Origin: Nitrosomonas sp.
Lineage (GTDB): Bacteria > Pseudomonadota > Gammaproteobacteria > Burkholderiales > Nitrosomonadaceae
Length of the DNA: 64,000 nt
Direction: 5' to 3'
Assembly (NCBI GenBank): GCA_024281825.1
Contig: JAMWZY010000001.1
Location: forward strand, 248,001 to 312,000
Shown here: in pieces, positions 1 to 10,112 of the stretch
Layout of the letters: the number at the start of each line of letters is the position of its first letter
Numbering within the stretch: the first letter of the stretch is position 1
Notes under the pieces: generated by a model
What the model was told of the DNA's origin: nothing
The model's database searches: none
What the model saw: only the letters and a program-made list of their open reading frames with translations
Made by a program: the position numbers and the translations under genes

Positions 1-32
1 CTAATGCAACGAAAAAAACAGCAGCGGCGTCA

Positions 33-1721
33 ATGAGCACAACGGCATTCAAATTGGAGCAATTGCGTCAATTGTCAAACCAAAAGAAAATTGGTCTGAT
101 ATTGTCTTTGGCCGCAGTGATTGCGCTCATTATTGGCGGTTTGATGTGGAGTCAATCTCCTGAATATCGTGTGTTATATAACAATGTATCGGATCAGGAT
201 GGTTCCAGCATTATTGCTGCTTTGCAACAAATGAACGTGTCCTATAAGTTCTCTGAACATGGCGGTACCATATTAGTCCCGGAAAGACACATCCATGAAG
301 TGCGTCTGAAATTGGCTGGTCAGGGATTGCCAAAAGGTAGTCTGCCGGGTTTCGAGATTATGGAAAACCAAAAGTTTGGTTCCAGTCAGTTTCTAGAGCA
401 AATCAATTACCAACGTGCCTTAGAAGGTGAACTTGCACGCTCGGTACAGTCACTCTCTGCGGTACAAAGCGCTCGCGTACATTTAGCTATGCCTAAGCCA
501 TCGGTTTTTTCAAGGGATAAGCAACAGCCAAGTGTATCAGTACTCGTTAATTTATACCCAGGTAGGATTCTCGCTGTGGAACAAGTCAGTGCCATTGTGC
601 ATTTGATGTCGAGCAGCGTACCAAATTTACCTGTAAAGAATGTAACCATTGTTGACCAGAATGGTAATTTATTGAGTACACCTAACGATGCCAAACAAGA
701 TACACGTTTTGATGCTAAACAGCTTGAGTACATTAAAGAGCTTGAAGAAGGTTATATTCGCCGCATTGAAGCAATATTGGCACCGATCACCGGTGCTAGC
801 AATGTACGTGCTCAAGTTGCTGCTGATTTGGATTTTTCTCATATTGAACGCGCTGAAGAAATCTATCGCCCCAATAATAACGAGACAGAAGGGGCGTCAA
901 TCCGTAGCCAACAAACCCATGAATCCGTCGCTACTGGTTCTAAATTCGATGGCGGAATTCCAGGTGCACTATCCAATCGACCCCCTGAAAATGCTACTGC
1001 GCCTATTGAAGTAGATAAAAAGAAAAAGGGAGAACCGGCTTCTGAAGGTGACGATGAAAAAAACAAGAAGGAGCCTCCTATCCCAACTGACAAGAAAAAG
1101 GAATCGACCACAAACTATGAAGTCGACAAAACAGTACAGCACACCAAGCAATCAACGGGAAACATCAAACGCTTAACAGCAGCAGTGGTGGTAAATTATC
1201 GCAAGAAGGTCGATGAGAACGGTGAAATCACATATGAAGCGCTCAGTGCAGACGAACTCAAAGAAATTAACAATCTGGTAAAAGAAGCGATGGGATTTAA
1301 CGAAAAACGTGGAGACTCTTTGACTGTAACTAATAGTGTATTTTCGGATCACGATGTGAGCTCGGATATCGTCTTCTGGAAAGACCCCGAAAATATTATG
1401 CTTGCAAAAGATTTTGGCAAACAGTTTTTAGTATTCGCGTTAGTATTATTTTTCTTTCTTAAGATTTTACGGCCATTCCTAAAAAGCTTGGAGCCAGCAT
1501 CTGCCGTTCCAGCATTAACTAATAGCGGTGCGATGAGTACGTCAGCAGAAGCAGTCAGTATAGGGCCGGATGGACAACCCCTTCCTGAGCAAGCTACAAG
1601 TCCAGCTATGCTTGCGATTCAAAAATCGATCTATGAAGAAAACCTGAAGCAAGCAAAGAAACTAGCTTTGGAAGAACCCGTTATCGTTGCCAACGTTGTT
1701 AAAGATTGGATTTCAAAATAA
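33..1721 (+). CDS. fliF: FliF, flagellar MS-ring protein
   Basis: Builds the MS ring in the inner membrane, the base on which the rotor and export gate assemble. The 562-residue product has a first membrane helix near residues 20-40, a periplasmic ring-building region with the family motif QKFGSSQFLEQINYQRALEG near 111-130, a Lys/Glu-rich low-complexity linker near 325-360, a second helix near 450-472 and a short cytoplasmic tail for FliG binding. The reading frame stays open to the left window edge and no Shine-Dalgarno precedes the ATG at 33, so the true start may lie upstream of the window. It heads a co-directional fli cluster and its stop overlaps the fliG start (TAATG). Family assignment is secure; only the start is uncertain. 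Confidence 0.95.
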   Translation: MSTTAFKLEQLRQLSNQKKIGLILSLAAVIALIIGGLMWSQSPEYRVLYNNVSDQDGSSIIAALQQMNVSYKFSEHGGTILVPERHIHEVRLKLAGQGLPKGSLPGFEIMENQKFGSSQFLEQINYQRALEGELARSVQSLSAVQSARVHLAMPKPSVFSRDKQQPSVSVLVNLYPGRILAVEQVSAIVHLMSSSVPNLPVKNVTIVDQNGNLLSTPNDAKQDTRFDAKQLEYIKELEEGYIRRIEAILAPITGASNVRAQVAADLDFSHIERAEEIYRPNNNETEGASIRSQQTHESVATGSKFDGGIPGALSNRPPENATAPIEVDKKKKGEPASEGDDEKNKKEPPIPTDKKKESTTNYEVDKTVQHTKQSTGNIKRLTAAVVVNYRKKVDENGEITYEALSADELKEINNLVKEAMGFNEKRGDSLTVTNSVFSDHDVSSDIVFWKDPENIMLAKDFGKQFLVFALVLFFFLKILRPFLKSLEPASAVPALTNSGAMSTSAEAVSIGPDGQPLPEQATSPAMLAIQKSIYEENLKQAKKLALEEPVIVANVVKDWISK

Positions 1722-2716
1722 TGGATGATGACGGTATAAAAAAAAGCGCTATCCTACTCATGACATTAGGAGAAGCTGAGGCGGCATCGGTGATTAAATT
1801 GTTAGGGCCGAAAGAAGTACAGAAGCTTGGTGAAGCAATGTCTAGTCTGCAAAATATCACGCGTACTGAAATCGAAACAACTCTTCAGCAATTTTGTAGT
1901 GAGACAGAGGGAAGAACTACACTCGGCCAAGATTCGTCAAGCTATATCCGTAAAGTTCTGACCACCGCATTAGGTGATGAAAAAGCCGCCAATTTGATTG
2001 ATCGTATTTTACAGGGCGGCGATACCAGCGGCATTGAAGGATTAAAATGGATGGACGCACCTTCGGTGGTAGAGCTAATCAAAAGTGAACACCCACAAAT
2101 TATCGCCACCATTTTAGTGCACCTAGAACGTGATCAGGCCAGTGAAATCCTGAGTTTGTTTGAGGAGCGATTGCGTAATGACACATTGTTGCGTATCGCT
2201 ACCTTGGATAGCATACAACCTGACGCCTTGCGCGAACTCAATGATGTTTTGACGAAATTACTTGCAGGCAGTAACAATATTCGTAAAGTAGCTCTGGGAG
2301 GTATACGCACCACAGCTGAAATCCTAAATTTTGTGCCCACTGCTCAGGAAGCAAGTGTCATTGATAACATCAAGCAATATGATGAAGAACTGGCACAGAA
2401 AATCATGGATGAAATGTTTGTTTTCGATAATTTAATCGATATTGATGATCATGGTATCCAGTTGTTATTAAGAGAAGTTCAATCTGAATCTTTGATTATC
2501 GCTTTGAAAGGCGCGCAAGAAGAATTACGCAAGAAAATTTTCAAAAATATGTCACAACGTGCGGCTGAAGCTCTCCGAGAAGATCTTGAAAGCAAAGGCC
2601 CTGTTCGCGTATCTGAAGTTGAAGCTGAGCAAAAAGAAATTCTTAAAGTGGTACGTCAACTTGCGGACGATGGACAAATTGTACTGGGAGGCAAAGGTGA
2701 TGATAGTTTTATCTAA
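1721..2716 (+). CDS. fliG: FliG, flagellar motor switch protein
   Basis: Cytoplasmic rotor protein that joins the MS ring to FliM and interacts with the stator to make torque. 331 residues, the usual length. The N-terminal FliF-binding domain is followed by the middle-domain EHPQ motif at 123-126, the MFVF motif at 232-235 and the charged C-terminal torque helix (LRKKIF...REDLE). I chose the ATG at 1721, which overlaps the fliF stop codon, over an upstream TTG at 1706, because the protein then begins MDDDGIKKSAILL, as family members do. The overlap implies translational coupling. Confidence 0.96.
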   Translation: MDDDGIKKSAILLMTLGEAEAASVIKLLGPKEVQKLGEAMSSLQNITRTEIETTLQQFCSETEGRTTLGQDSSSYIRKVLTTALGDEKAANLIDRILQGGDTSGIEGLKWMDAPSVVELIKSEHPQIIATILVHLERDQASEILSLFEERLRNDTLLRIATLDSIQPDALRELNDVLTKLLAGSNNIRKVALGGIRTTAEILNFVPTAQEASVIDNIKQYDEELAQKIMDEMFVFDNLIDIDDHGIQLLLREVQSESLIIALKGAQEELRKKIFKNMSQRAAEALREDLESKGPVRVSEVEAEQKEILKVVRQLADDGQIVLGGKGDDSFI

Positions 2717-2782
2717 CCTAAGAATCTTGTTCAGATTAAGTGCGGTAGAGTGAATTCTCATAATTACTGTTTATAAGCGATC

Positions 2783-3481
2783 ATGACTGGCAGCTTCGTA
2801 CCCAAAGAACAACTCAATTCTTACCAGAGATGGGAGATGAGCGCTTTTGATGATGCGAACATACCTTCTGAAGCACCCAATGAAATACAATCAGGATCGC
2901 CAGAAGGTAACGATAATCCGACAATCGTTTGTTTATCTACAGAGGTTGACTCAGTCACCATTTGTAAACAATCTAAAGAAGAAGGATATGAAGCCGGATT
3001 TCTAGAAGGCAAGGCGGCAGGTTATGCTGAAGGCAGAAACACTGCAGAGTTTGAAGTCAAGGAAGAAGTGTTACACCTGCAAACGCTATTATCCAATCTC
3101 ACGCAAGATTTGCATGCTATGCAACAGCATATCGCGAATGATTTGTTGGCAATGGCTATTACAACCAGCAAAAAAATGACTGCACAAGCGCTCGAAATAA
3201 AACCAGAGTTAATTGTGCCTATTGTACAAGAAGCTATTCAGCAATTACCTTACTCAGTCCAACAGCCTCGCCTGTTTTTGCATCCCGATGATGCAAAAAT
3301 CGTACGCACCCATTTGAGCGATCAATTAATACAAGAAAACTGGTCAATTCGCGAAGACGACCAATTAACACGTGGCGGTTGCCGTATCGTGACTAATGGT
3401 AGTGAGATTGATGCCACCATCGAATCACGTTGGCAGAAAATATTAGCCGCCATTGGTCAACAAAATAATTGGCTCGAATAA
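2783..3481 (+). CDS. fliH: FliH, flagellar export ATPase regulator
   Basis: Stator-like partner that binds and restrains the export ATPase FliI and tethers it to the export gate and C ring. The 232-residue protein has an acidic variable N-terminus, Gly/Ala-rich helix repeats near 73-90 (EEGYEAGFLEGKAAGYAEGR, the GxxxG-type pattern of FliH), and a C-terminal domain with WSIREDDQLTRGGCRI near 191-206. It lies 66 nt after fliG and 9 nt before fliI, as expected for this operon. Sequence conservation in this family is weak; the repeat motif and position carry the call. Confidence 0.92.
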   Translation: MTGSFVPKEQLNSYQRWEMSAFDDANIPSEAPNEIQSGSPEGNDNPTIVCLSTEVDSVTICKQSKEEGYEAGFLEGKAAGYAEGRNTAEFEVKEEVLHLQTLLSNLTQDLHAMQQHIANDLLAMAITTSKKMTAQALEIKPELIVPIVQEAIQQLPYSVQQPRLFLHPDDAKIVRTHLSDQLIQENWSIREDDQLTRGGCRIVTNGSEIDATIESRWQKILAAIGQQNNWLE

Positions 3482-3490
3482 CTTACGAAT

Positions 3491-4897
3491 ATGCATCGTC
3501 ACGAACATTGGCGTAGTTTTTTGAACAACTGCGCGCAACGCATAGAACCGGTCAATGCTTATACTACCAGCGGAACCATAACCCGAGTCTCTGGATTAGT
3601 TATGGAGGCCATTGGATTAAAAGTGCCGGTTGGTGGTAATTGCACCGTTCTATTATCAAACGGCCAGAAAGTGTCGGCAGAGGTTGTTGGGTTTTCTGGT
3701 GAACGCTTGTATTTAATGCCTTCGAGCGATGTGTATGGACTGTCTCCCGGAACTAAAGTCATTCAGACAGAACTCGTCGCTGACCCACCAAAATTTGGGG
3801 AACTCCAACATCCGCGTAGACGTGCTGCTGATCACGCGAAACATATTCACGTGGGAATCGAATTACTAGGTCGCGTAGTCAATGGATTGGGGGAACCGCT
3901 GGATCACTTAGGTGCTATACATGCGGAGCACAGTGTTCCGCTTTATAGTCGCCCTTATAATCCCCTTGAACGCATGCCAGTGACCGAGCCGTTGGATGTT
4001 GGCGTACGTGCCATTAACGCATTACTCACCGTCGGTCGAGGTCAACGCATGGGGTTATTTGCTGGCAGTGGTGTGGGTAAGAGTGTTTTACTTGGCATGA
4101 TGGCACGCTATACCAGCGCTGATATCGTGGTGGTCGGTTTGATTGGCGAACGCGGCCGTGAAGTGAAAGAATTCATCGAGCATACTTTGGGAAAAGAAGG
4201 TCTTGCACGTTCTGTAATCATAGCAGCTCCGGCAGACACTTCACCTTTATTACGTTTGCAAGGTGCAGCTTATGCAACAGCAGTCGCAGAATATTTTCGT
4301 GATGAGGGCAAAAATGTGTTGCTCATCATGGATTCATTGACCCGCTATGCGATGGCGCAGCGGGAAATTTCTCTTGCCATCGGCGAACCTCCTGCCACAA
4401 AAGGGTATCCGCCTTCAGTATTTGCAAAATTACCACAATTAGTGGAGCGTGCGGGTAACGGTAATAAGGGAGGGGGATCTATCACTGCGTTCTATACTGT
4501 TTTAGCCGAAGGCGATGATCAAAATGACCCTATCGCGGATAGCGCACGCGCAATCTTGGATGGGCATATTGTTCTAACGAGAAAGCTGGCGGAAGCGGGT
4601 CGTTATCCCGCCATTGATATTGAAGCCTCGATTAGCCGTATTATGCCTAATTTAGTTTCTGACACGCATATTCAGATGTCGAGAAGGTTTAAGAGCCTCT
4701 ACTCGCGTTACCAGCGCAGCTACGACTTAATCAGCGTAGGTGCTTATGCGCCAGGTAGTGATCCAGAACTGGATCGGGCTATTCAGCTGTACCCTGCATT
4801 TGAGAAATTTTTGTATCAAAGCATGTCCGAACAAGAACACTTTGAGAATAGCTTACAGAAATTAACGGATTTGCTGGGTAATGAAAATTTTCAATAA
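3491..4897 (+). CDS. fliI: FliI, flagellum-specific export ATPase
   Basis: Hexameric F1-beta-like ATPase that unloads export substrates at the base of the flagellar type III export apparatus. 468 residues. The Walker A motif AGSGVGKS lies near 191-198, a Walker B-type strand [16 protein letters not shown] follows, and the conserved [15 protein letters not shown] stretch is present. Length and motif order match the family. It lies between fliH and fliJ, whose products bind it. Confidence 0.97.
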   Translation: MHRHEHWRSFLNNCAQRIEPVNAYTTSGTITRVSGLVMEAIGLKVPVGGNCTVLLSNGQKVSAEVVGFSGERLYLMPSSDVYGLSPGTKVIQTELVADPPKFGELQHPRRRAADHAKHIHVGIELLGRVVNGLGEPLDHLGAIHAEHSVPLYSRPYNPLERMPVTEPLDVGVRAINALLTVGRGQRMGLFAGSGVGKSVLLGMMARYTSADIVVVGLIGERGREVKEFIEHTLGKEGLARSVIIAAPADTSPLLRLQGAAYATAVAEYFRDEGKNVLLIMDSLTRYAMAQREISLAIGEPPATKGYPPSVFAKLPQLVERAGNGNKGGGSITAFYTVLAEGDDQNDPIADSARAILDGHIVLTRKLAEAGRYPAIDIEASISRIMPNLVSDTHIQMSRRFKSLYSRYQRSYDLISVGAYAPGSDPELDRAIQLYPAFEKFLYQSMSEQEHFENSLQKLTDLLGNENFQ

Positions 4898-4927
4898 ACC
4901 TGGAAATACACTTTTGTTGATGTGATC

Positions 4928-5383
4928 ATGTCAAAATCTTCGTTGTATACGATAGTTGCGCTTACTCAACAGCGAATGGATTCTGCCGCGAAAAAACTCA
5001 GCATATTTAACTCGTATTTACAAGCAGCAGAAAAAAAACTAGCGTTACTCGAAGAATATCAAAATAATTATCAAATATACTTACATAGCTCAATGAAACA
5101 AGGTATCGAGCATACCCAATGGTATAATTTTGCGATGTTTATGCAAAAGCTCGAGAGCGCTATTGATGAGCAACGCCAAACAGTGAAGCAAGCAGAAAAT
5201 AATCGAAATACCGGTAGAGATGAATTTCAAATCTATCAACGCAAATTAAAATCCTTCGAAGCTTTACTCAAACGCCAGCAACAAGCAGAAGCACAACAGC
5301 AAGTTAAAATTGAACAAAAGCTAATGGACGAGTTTGCTACCAGCAATTTCATCCGTAACATAGTGGATTCAGTAGATCAGTAA
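4928..5383 (+). CDS. fliJ: FliJ, flagellar export chaperone/stalk protein
   Basis: Small coiled-coil protein that inserts into the FliI hexamer like the gamma subunit of F1 and escorts export chaperones. About 151 residues, almost wholly helical and rich in Gln, Lys and Glu, with two long heptad-like helices. I chose the ATG at 4928 over a GTG at 4922; neither has a strong ribosome binding site. The assignment rests on coiled-coil character, size and position between fliI and fliK. Confidence 0.88.
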   Translation: MSKSSLYTIVALTQQRMDSAAKKLSIFNSYLQAAEKKLALLEEYQNNYQIYLHSSMKQGIEHTQWYNFAMFMQKLESAIDEQRQTVKQAENNRNTGRDEFQIYQRKLKSFEALLKRQQQAEAQQQVKIEQKLMDEFATSNFIRNIVDSVDQ

Positions 5384-5469
5384 GAAAAAAGCCTCAGTCT
5401 ACATAATAAGATGGCACAGAGATTGCTCATTAGGGAGTATGCTGACAACCTCTGTGAGATCGAAAGACC

Positions 5470-6621
5470 ATGCAAACTCTGGCTTCTGCAACACCAATAA
5501 ACAATATTCCGAATACGAATTCATCAACTCCGAAACAGCCAACAGCTACTTCAGAAAAGTTTGATAAGATTTTGCAGCGTGAAGTTTCCGAGGCATCGAG
5601 CAAAAGCGATGCAAACCCTAAATCCGCACAAACAGATTCTTCAATCGAGCCCGTAGCACCCACAAGTGACAAGCCTGCTACCGAGATATTACCAGACATG
5701 CCGCCCAATAACAGCGGAGTGGACAATCTATCTGCCATTGAAACAAAATATCAGGCGGATCTACCTAGTCATTTTTTTGATACTGCAACAAGCCCCAATT
5801 CATTAATGACTTCATTGGCAATTCCTACAGAATTTTCCGCAACATCAATTCCAAACAGCTTAGTAAGCGAGGGAAGTGAGCTAACTCAAAGCCCACCGCA
5901 ACTTACAAATTTACTGTTACAGAAAAGAATGACATCATCAGCTTTTGAGGGAAACCATTTTTCATATGCACCCGATGATCTTTTGCAATCATTCGATGCG
6001 GCAAATTCTGCCGATTTCGGTAAACTATTTCCTGTGATATCCGAAGTGATTAAACCTATAACAATACAAACAGAAAATATTTCATTAACTGCTTCAATCG
6101 AATCGACCGAATATCCACTCTCCGGTTTAAATGCAACGGTATCAACGGCATCCTCTTCAACGAGCAACATTCCTCCTGTACCTGATATCCATGTTGAGGC
6201 CGGAATTGGCCAGCCTAAATGGGGCAATGAGTTTGCTCAAAAAATAGTTTGGATGAGCAATCAACAACAGCAAGTTGCCGAAATTCACTTAAACCCTGCA
6301 AATTTGGGTCCCGTTGAAGTGATGCTTAGCATCACTCAAGATCAAGCTACCGCACAATTTGTTTCTCCGCATGCATCCGTTCGTGAAGCCATTCAAGATG
6401 CGTTACCAAGACTAAAGGAAATGCTGGCCGATAATGGAATTCAGCTGGGCAATGTAACGGTAGGTGCCGAATCATTTCAACAAGGCAATCAGCAACAAGC
6501 CCACAATCTGCCAAAAGATTCTTTCGATAGGGATACTCACGCTACTGAAACAACGGGTAGAGATGAAATCAACCATACTGCGCCTATTCGACATCAGGGT
6601 ATTGTTAACATCTATGCCTAA
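5470..6621 (+). CDS. fliK: FliK, flagellar hook-length control protein
   Basis: Secreted ruler that measures hook length and switches export specificity through FlhB. 383 residues. The long N-terminal part is Ser/Thr/Pro/Asn-rich and low in complexity, as is normal for FliK. The conserved C-terminal domain (about 255-345) contains AEIHLNPANLGPVEVMLS and the following VREAIQDALPRLKEMLADNG, the hallmark of the FliK C-terminal family. Ends the first flagellar block; a hairpin follows within 15 nt. Confidence 0.93.
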   Translation: MQTLASATPINNIPNTNSSTPKQPTATSEKFDKILQREVSEASSKSDANPKSAQTDSSIEPVAPTSDKPATEILPDMPPNNSGVDNLSAIETKYQADLPSHFFDTATSPNSLMTSLAIPTEFSATSIPNSLVSEGSELTQSPPQLTNLLLQKRMTSSAFEGNHFSYAPDDLLQSFDAANSADFGKLFPVISEVIKPITIQTENISLTASIESTEYPLSGLNATVSTASSSTSNIPPVPDIHVEAGIGQPKWGNEFAQKIVWMSNQQQQVAEIHLNPANLGPVEVMLSITQDQATAQFVSPHASVREAIQDALPRLKEMLADNGIQLGNVTVGAESFQQGNQQQAHNLPKDSFDRDTHATETTGRDEINHTAPIRHQGIVNIYA

Positions 6622-6634
6622 AATATAGCTAAAT

Positions 6635-6663
6635 TTATCGAGCTACAATAAGCAGCTCGATAA
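6635..6663 (+). terminator. hairpin between fliK and fliL
   Basis: A perfect 10-bp inverted repeat (TTATCGAGCT at 6635-6644 and AGCTCGATAA at 6654-6663) with a 9-nt loop lies 14 nt after the fliK stop codon. No T-run follows, so it may be a weak or Rho-assisted terminator or an mRNA-stabilising hairpin rather than a classical intrinsic terminator. It separates the fliF-K and fliL-R blocks. Confidence 0.5.
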
Positions 6664-6822
6664 GCGCATGTATTAATTCACTCTCTCTTTTTGCTGTTAT
6701 CAATCAGGTTACACTCCCTATTTGGCTTCTAAAATAGCGACATTATTTTGGCGTTATTTGCCACATCATCCCAATATGCCTTCCATGATAATAGGGTTCA
6801 TTAACATAGGAGTGGGGTGAAT

Positions 6823-7314
6823 ATGTCAAAAGCTGCAGCTGAAGTTCCTGCTGGGACAGAAGGGAAAAAAGGAAAAAAAGGTTTAATCATTGGCGTTCTT
6901 GTTGCACTCATAGCAATTGGTGCAGGAGCCGGTGGAACATGGTATTTCATGAAAATGAATGGTGATGCTTCCGAGGAACCTGCGCCGCCCAAACCAAAAC
7001 CTACCAAATTCATGGATCTAGAATTGTTTACCGTAAACTTGAACGCTGATGAGGGCGGTCAATATTTACAAGTCGGATTAACAATCAAAATCAAAGAGAC
7101 CCCAGTTGAGCAAGAAATAGGCAAACAAATGCCGGATATTCGCAATCGAATTCTGATGCTGCTATCCAGCAAGAAATCATCAGAAGTAAATAGCATTGTT
7201 GGAAAGCAACAACTTAGCCAGCAGATTGTTGAAGAAATTAAACAATCTGTCAAAACGGAAGAATTTCAATCGGATATTCTCGAAGTGCTGTTCACTTCAT
7301 TTGTAATTCAATAG
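6823..7314 (+). CDS. fliL: FliL, flagellar basal-body stator-associated protein
   Basis: Inner-membrane protein that rings the stator units and supports motor torque. About 163 residues: a Lys-rich cytoplasmic tail, one membrane helix near 22-44 (GLIIGVLVALIAIGAGAGG) and a periplasmic stomatin-like domain with TVNLNADEGGQYLQVGLTI. I chose the ATG at 6823, since AGGAG at 6808-6812 sits 10 nt upstream, rather than the GTG at 6817. It is the first gene of the second flagellar block; the 200-bp gap before it probably holds its own promoter, but I could not identify convincing boxes. Confidence 0.93.
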   Translation: MSKAAAEVPAGTEGKKGKKGLIIGVLVALIAIGAGAGGTWYFMKMNGDASEEPAPPKPKPTKFMDLELFTVNLNADEGGQYLQVGLTIKIKETPVEQEIGKQMPDIRNRILMLLSSKKSSEVNSIVGKQQLSQQIVEEIKQSVKTEEFQSDILEVLFTSFVIQ

Positions 7315-7326
7315 TCGAGCTTATTC

Positions 7327-8304
7327 ATGTCTGAGGAGTTTCTTTCACAAGATGAAGTCGACGCACTCCTCAGAGGCGCCAATAGTGGCAGTGAAGACAC
7401 CAAAGAGGAAGACAAGGGAGACGGCGTAAGAACGTATAACATCGGCACGCAAGAGCGAATTGTTCGTGGTCGCATGCCGACGTATGAGATTATTAACGAG
7501 CGATTTGCGCGTTATTTCCGCATCGGACTATTTAACTTCATGCGCCGTTCAGTGGACATCTCGGTGGGACCTGTGAAAGTGATCAAATATAGCGAGTTCG
7601 TGCGCAATCTCGTTGTTCCAACCAATCTTAACATGGTAAACATGAAACCCTTACGGGGAACGGCATTACTTGTTTTTGATCCGAGTCTAATTTTTTTAAT
7701 TATTGATAATTTATTCGGGGGCGATGGTCGCTATCACTCGCGCGTGGAAGGAAGGGATTTTACTCAAACAGAGCAACGCATGATTCAGCGTTTGCTTAAC
7801 GTGGTGTTTGAGGATTATGAGAGATCATGGAAATCAGTGTATCCGATCACATTTGAATTTCTCCGTTCGGAAATGAATCCACAATTTGCCGCAATTGCAA
7901 CTCCGAATGAAGTCGTAGTGACAGCCACTTTTAATATCGAGTTAGGAAACAAGGGCGGTACTCTCTATGTATGTATTCCTTACTCTATGATTGAGCCTAT
8001 TCGTGATCTTCTTTATAGCGCTTTGCAAGGCGAGCACTTAGAGACTGATAAACGCTGGAACAAGTTGTTGTCACAACAAATTCAAGGCGCCGAGGTTGAG
8101 CTTATCGCAAATATTGGCCACACGAAAGTAACATTTGAACAAATTCTCAGTATGCAAGAGGGCGACGTCATTCCGATAGAAGTTCCCAAAATGATTAAAG
8201 CACATGTAGATGGCGTTCCCGTCATGGAATGTGGCTACGGAACGATGAATGGACGTTACGCTTTGAAAGTCAATTCGCTGATATCTCAATCAGAAATAGA
8301 ATAA
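7327..8304 (+). CDS. fliM: FliM, flagellar motor switch protein
   Basis: C-ring protein that binds phosphorylated CheY and reverses the motor. 325 residues. The N-terminal CheY-binding peptide EFLSQDEVDALLRG is at residues 3-16, followed by the CheC-like middle domain with the conserved GGDGR and a C-terminal SPOA domain shared with FliN. It starts 12 nt after fliL and precedes fliN, the standard order. Confidence 0.97.
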   Translation: MSEEFLSQDEVDALLRGANSGSEDTKEEDKGDGVRTYNIGTQERIVRGRMPTYEIINERFARYFRIGLFNFMRRSVDISVGPVKVIKYSEFVRNLVVPTNLNMVNMKPLRGTALLVFDPSLIFLIIDNLFGGDGRYHSRVEGRDFTQTEQRMIQRLLNVVFEDYERSWKSVYPITFEFLRSEMNPQFAAIATPNEVVVTATFNIELGNKGGTLYVCIPYSMIEPIRDLLYSALQGEHLETDKRWNKLLSQQIQGAEVELIANIGHTKVTFEQILSMQEGDVIPIEVPKMIKAHVDGVPVMECGYGTMNGRYALKVNSLISQSEIE

Positions 8305-8322
8305 GTTACTGGAGACACAACT

Positions 8323-8844
8323 ATGTCAGAACCTACAGACAACAACGCAACCGAAACTGACGACTGGGCTGCCGCGATGGCGGAACAGGCGGAAGTGGAA
8401 GGCAACGCTGCTGAGAAAGCGGTTGGCGCAGATGATTGGGGTGCCGCGATGGCCGAACAAGAAGGAGAGAATACAGCAAAATCTAACCACTCCAGGGAGA
8501 AGAATGGTGCTTTAGATACTAAGAATGGTGCGACATCTGTATTCCAAGAGTTTTCTAGGGGCGGTTCGAATTCTGGCGCACCCCATGACATTGATATGAT
8601 CCTCGATATACCGGTGCAAATGACCATCGAATTAGGGCGTACGCGCATTGCTATCAAAAATTTACTTCAATTGGCACAAGGCTCTGTGGTCGAACTCGAT
8701 GGAATGGCAGGCGAGCCAATGGACGTATTAGTTAATGGCTGCTTAATTGCTCAAGGTGAAGTCGTTGTGGTGAACGACAAGTTCGGTATCCGCTTAACCG
8801 ACATCATCACGCCGAGCGAGCGCATTCGTAAACTGAATCGATAA
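8323..8844 (+). CDS. fliN: FliN, flagellar motor switch protein with duplicated N-terminal motif
   Basis: C-ring subunit that forms the lower ring with FliM and binds FliH. 173 residues, longer than short FliN proteins. The C-terminal SPOA domain (about 85-170) contains DIPVQMTIELGRTRIAIKNL and the closing GVRLTDI-like strand. The N-terminal motif DDWAAAMAEQ at about 12-21 recurs as DDWGAAMAEQ at about 43-52. Most homologues I recall carry one such segment, so this looks like an internal duplication of the tail. ACTGGAGAC at about 8308-8316 provides a plausible ribosome binding site. Confidence 0.95.
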   Translation: MSEPTDNNATETDDWAAAMAEQAEVEGNAAEKAVGADDWGAAMAEQEGENTAKSNHSREKNGALDTKNGATSVFQEFSRGGSNSGAPHDIDMILDIPVQMTIELGRTRIAIKNLLQLAQGSVVELDGMAGEPMDVLVNGCLIAQGEVVVVNDKFGIRLTDIITPSERIRKLNR

Positions 8845-8853
8845 CATTATTCT

Positions 8854-9303
8854 ATGCACACACGTTATTGGATTGTATCCACATTACTCGGATTGATATT
8901 CTCGATCAGAGCGTATGCCACGACACCTGAGAAACCGAACTACGTTTCTCCATCTCCTGTGATCTCGACAGAGCATACTTTGCAAATGATTGGTGGGTTA
9001 TTAGTAGTGCTGACAATCATTTTGAGTATTACTTGGTTGTTAAAGCGATTCTCGCTACTACCGACAACTCCTTCAAGCACCCTAAAGGTTGTATCCGCTA
9101 CGGCTGTAGGACAAAGAGAGCGCGTCGTCGTAGTAGAAATTCAGGATACCTGGTTAGTCCTGGGCGTCGCACCGGGCCATGTTAACAAGTTGTATAGTCT
9201 GAGCAAACCTGTAAGTACATCCGAAAAAATATCCACCTCTCCAGTAACCGAATCAGAATTCTCAGTAAAACTTAATGAGAATATCCATAAGAGCAATGCC
9301 TAA
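8854..9303 (+). CDS. fliO: FliO, flagellar export gate assembly protein
   Basis: Small membrane protein that helps FliP assemble into the export gate. 149 residues with an N-terminal signal-like segment (about 5-22), a membrane helix near 45-66 and a C-terminal cytoplasmic domain with the family pattern [24 protein letters not shown]. It lies 9 nt after fliN and overlaps the fliP start region. FliO is poorly conserved; the RERVVVVE...LVLGVAP pattern and position support the call. Confidence 0.9.
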   Translation: MHTRYWIVSTLLGLIFSIRAYATTPEKPNYVSPSPVISTEHTLQMIGGLLVVLTIILSITWLLKRFSLLPTTPSSTLKVVSATAVGQRERVVVVEIQDTWLVLGVAPGHVNKLYSLSKPVSTSEKISTSPVTESEFSVKLNENIHKSNA

Positions 9304-10099
9304 CACTATGTTATTCAATTCAATCATGGATAAAAGTAAGTTTCAGCACAACAGGCGCATTTTTTTACAAGTTATCTGTTTTTTGGTGGGATCTATCGCA
9401 CTCCCTGTATATGCACAGAAGTCGGGTTTTCCCGCATTTACCAGTTCGCCGAATGCAAATGGCAGCACAAGTTATGCGCTCAATCTACAGACATTATTGC
9501 TGCTGACATCATTAACTTTTCTACCTGCTATCATTTTAATGATGTCGAGTTTCACGCGAATTATCATCGTATTGTCATTATTAAGAATAGCATTGGGTAC
9601 TCAATCTTCTCCACCCAATCAGGTATTGCTTGGATTAGCTTTATTTCTGACTTTCTTTGTGATGTCTCCAGTGATCGATAAAGTTTACACGGAAGCTTAT
9701 ATTCCTTTTTCTGAGGATAAGATATCGATCCTGGAAGCTGGCGAGAAAGCCAGTGTACCGCTTAAAACATTTATGCTGCATCAAACCCGAGAAACTGATC
9801 TGGCGCTTTTTGTACAGATTTCGAATAGCGAAGAGCTGGAAAGCCGCGAAAAAGTCCCCTTAAAAATATTAGTTCCGGCCTATATCACCAGCGAATTAAA
9901 AACAGCATTCCAAATCGGATTTATCATCTTTCTCCCGTTTTTGATTATCGATCTTGTCGTATCCAGCGTGCTGATGGCAATGGGTATGATGATGTTGTCA
10001 CCCATGATCATTTCATTACCGTTTAAATTAATGCTATTTGTTCTGGTGGATGGTTGGCATTTGATTATCGGTTCCCTGACACAAAGTTTCTATCCTTAA
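9296..10099 (+). CDS. fliP: FliP, flagellar export gate protein
   Basis: Core pore subunit of the flagellar type III export gate. The conserved body includes [18 protein letters not shown] and the C-terminal [20 protein letters not shown] block, with four hydrophobic segments. Several starts are possible: ATG 9275, 9296, 9308 and 9326. I favour 9296, which overlaps the fliO stop (ATGCCTAA) and has AAGAG just upstream. The start at 9326 would give the cleanest signal peptide (basic residues, a hydrophobic core, then PVYA). The end and the family are secure. Confidence 0.93.
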   Translation: MPNTMLFNSIMDKSKFQHNRRIFLQVICFLVGSIALPVYAQKSGFPAFTSSPNANGSTSYALNLQTLLLLTSLTFLPAIILMMSSFTRIIIVLSLLRIALGTQSSPPNQVLLGLALFLTFFVMSPVIDKVYTEAYIPFSEDKISILEAGEKASVPLKTFMLHQTRETDLALFVQISNSEELESREKVPLKILVPAYITSELKTAFQIGFIIFLPFLIIDLVVSSVLMAMGMMMLSPMIISLPFKLMLFVLVDGWHLIIGSLTQSFYP

Positions 10100-10112
10100 A
10101 AGGAAAGATCAG

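Noticed and set aside
6741..6775. Possible sigma-54 or sigma-28 promoter before fliL (TTGGCGTTATTTGCCA region)
   Set aside because: The GG and GC pairs are 2 bp too close for sigma-54, and the sigma-28 match is too weak.
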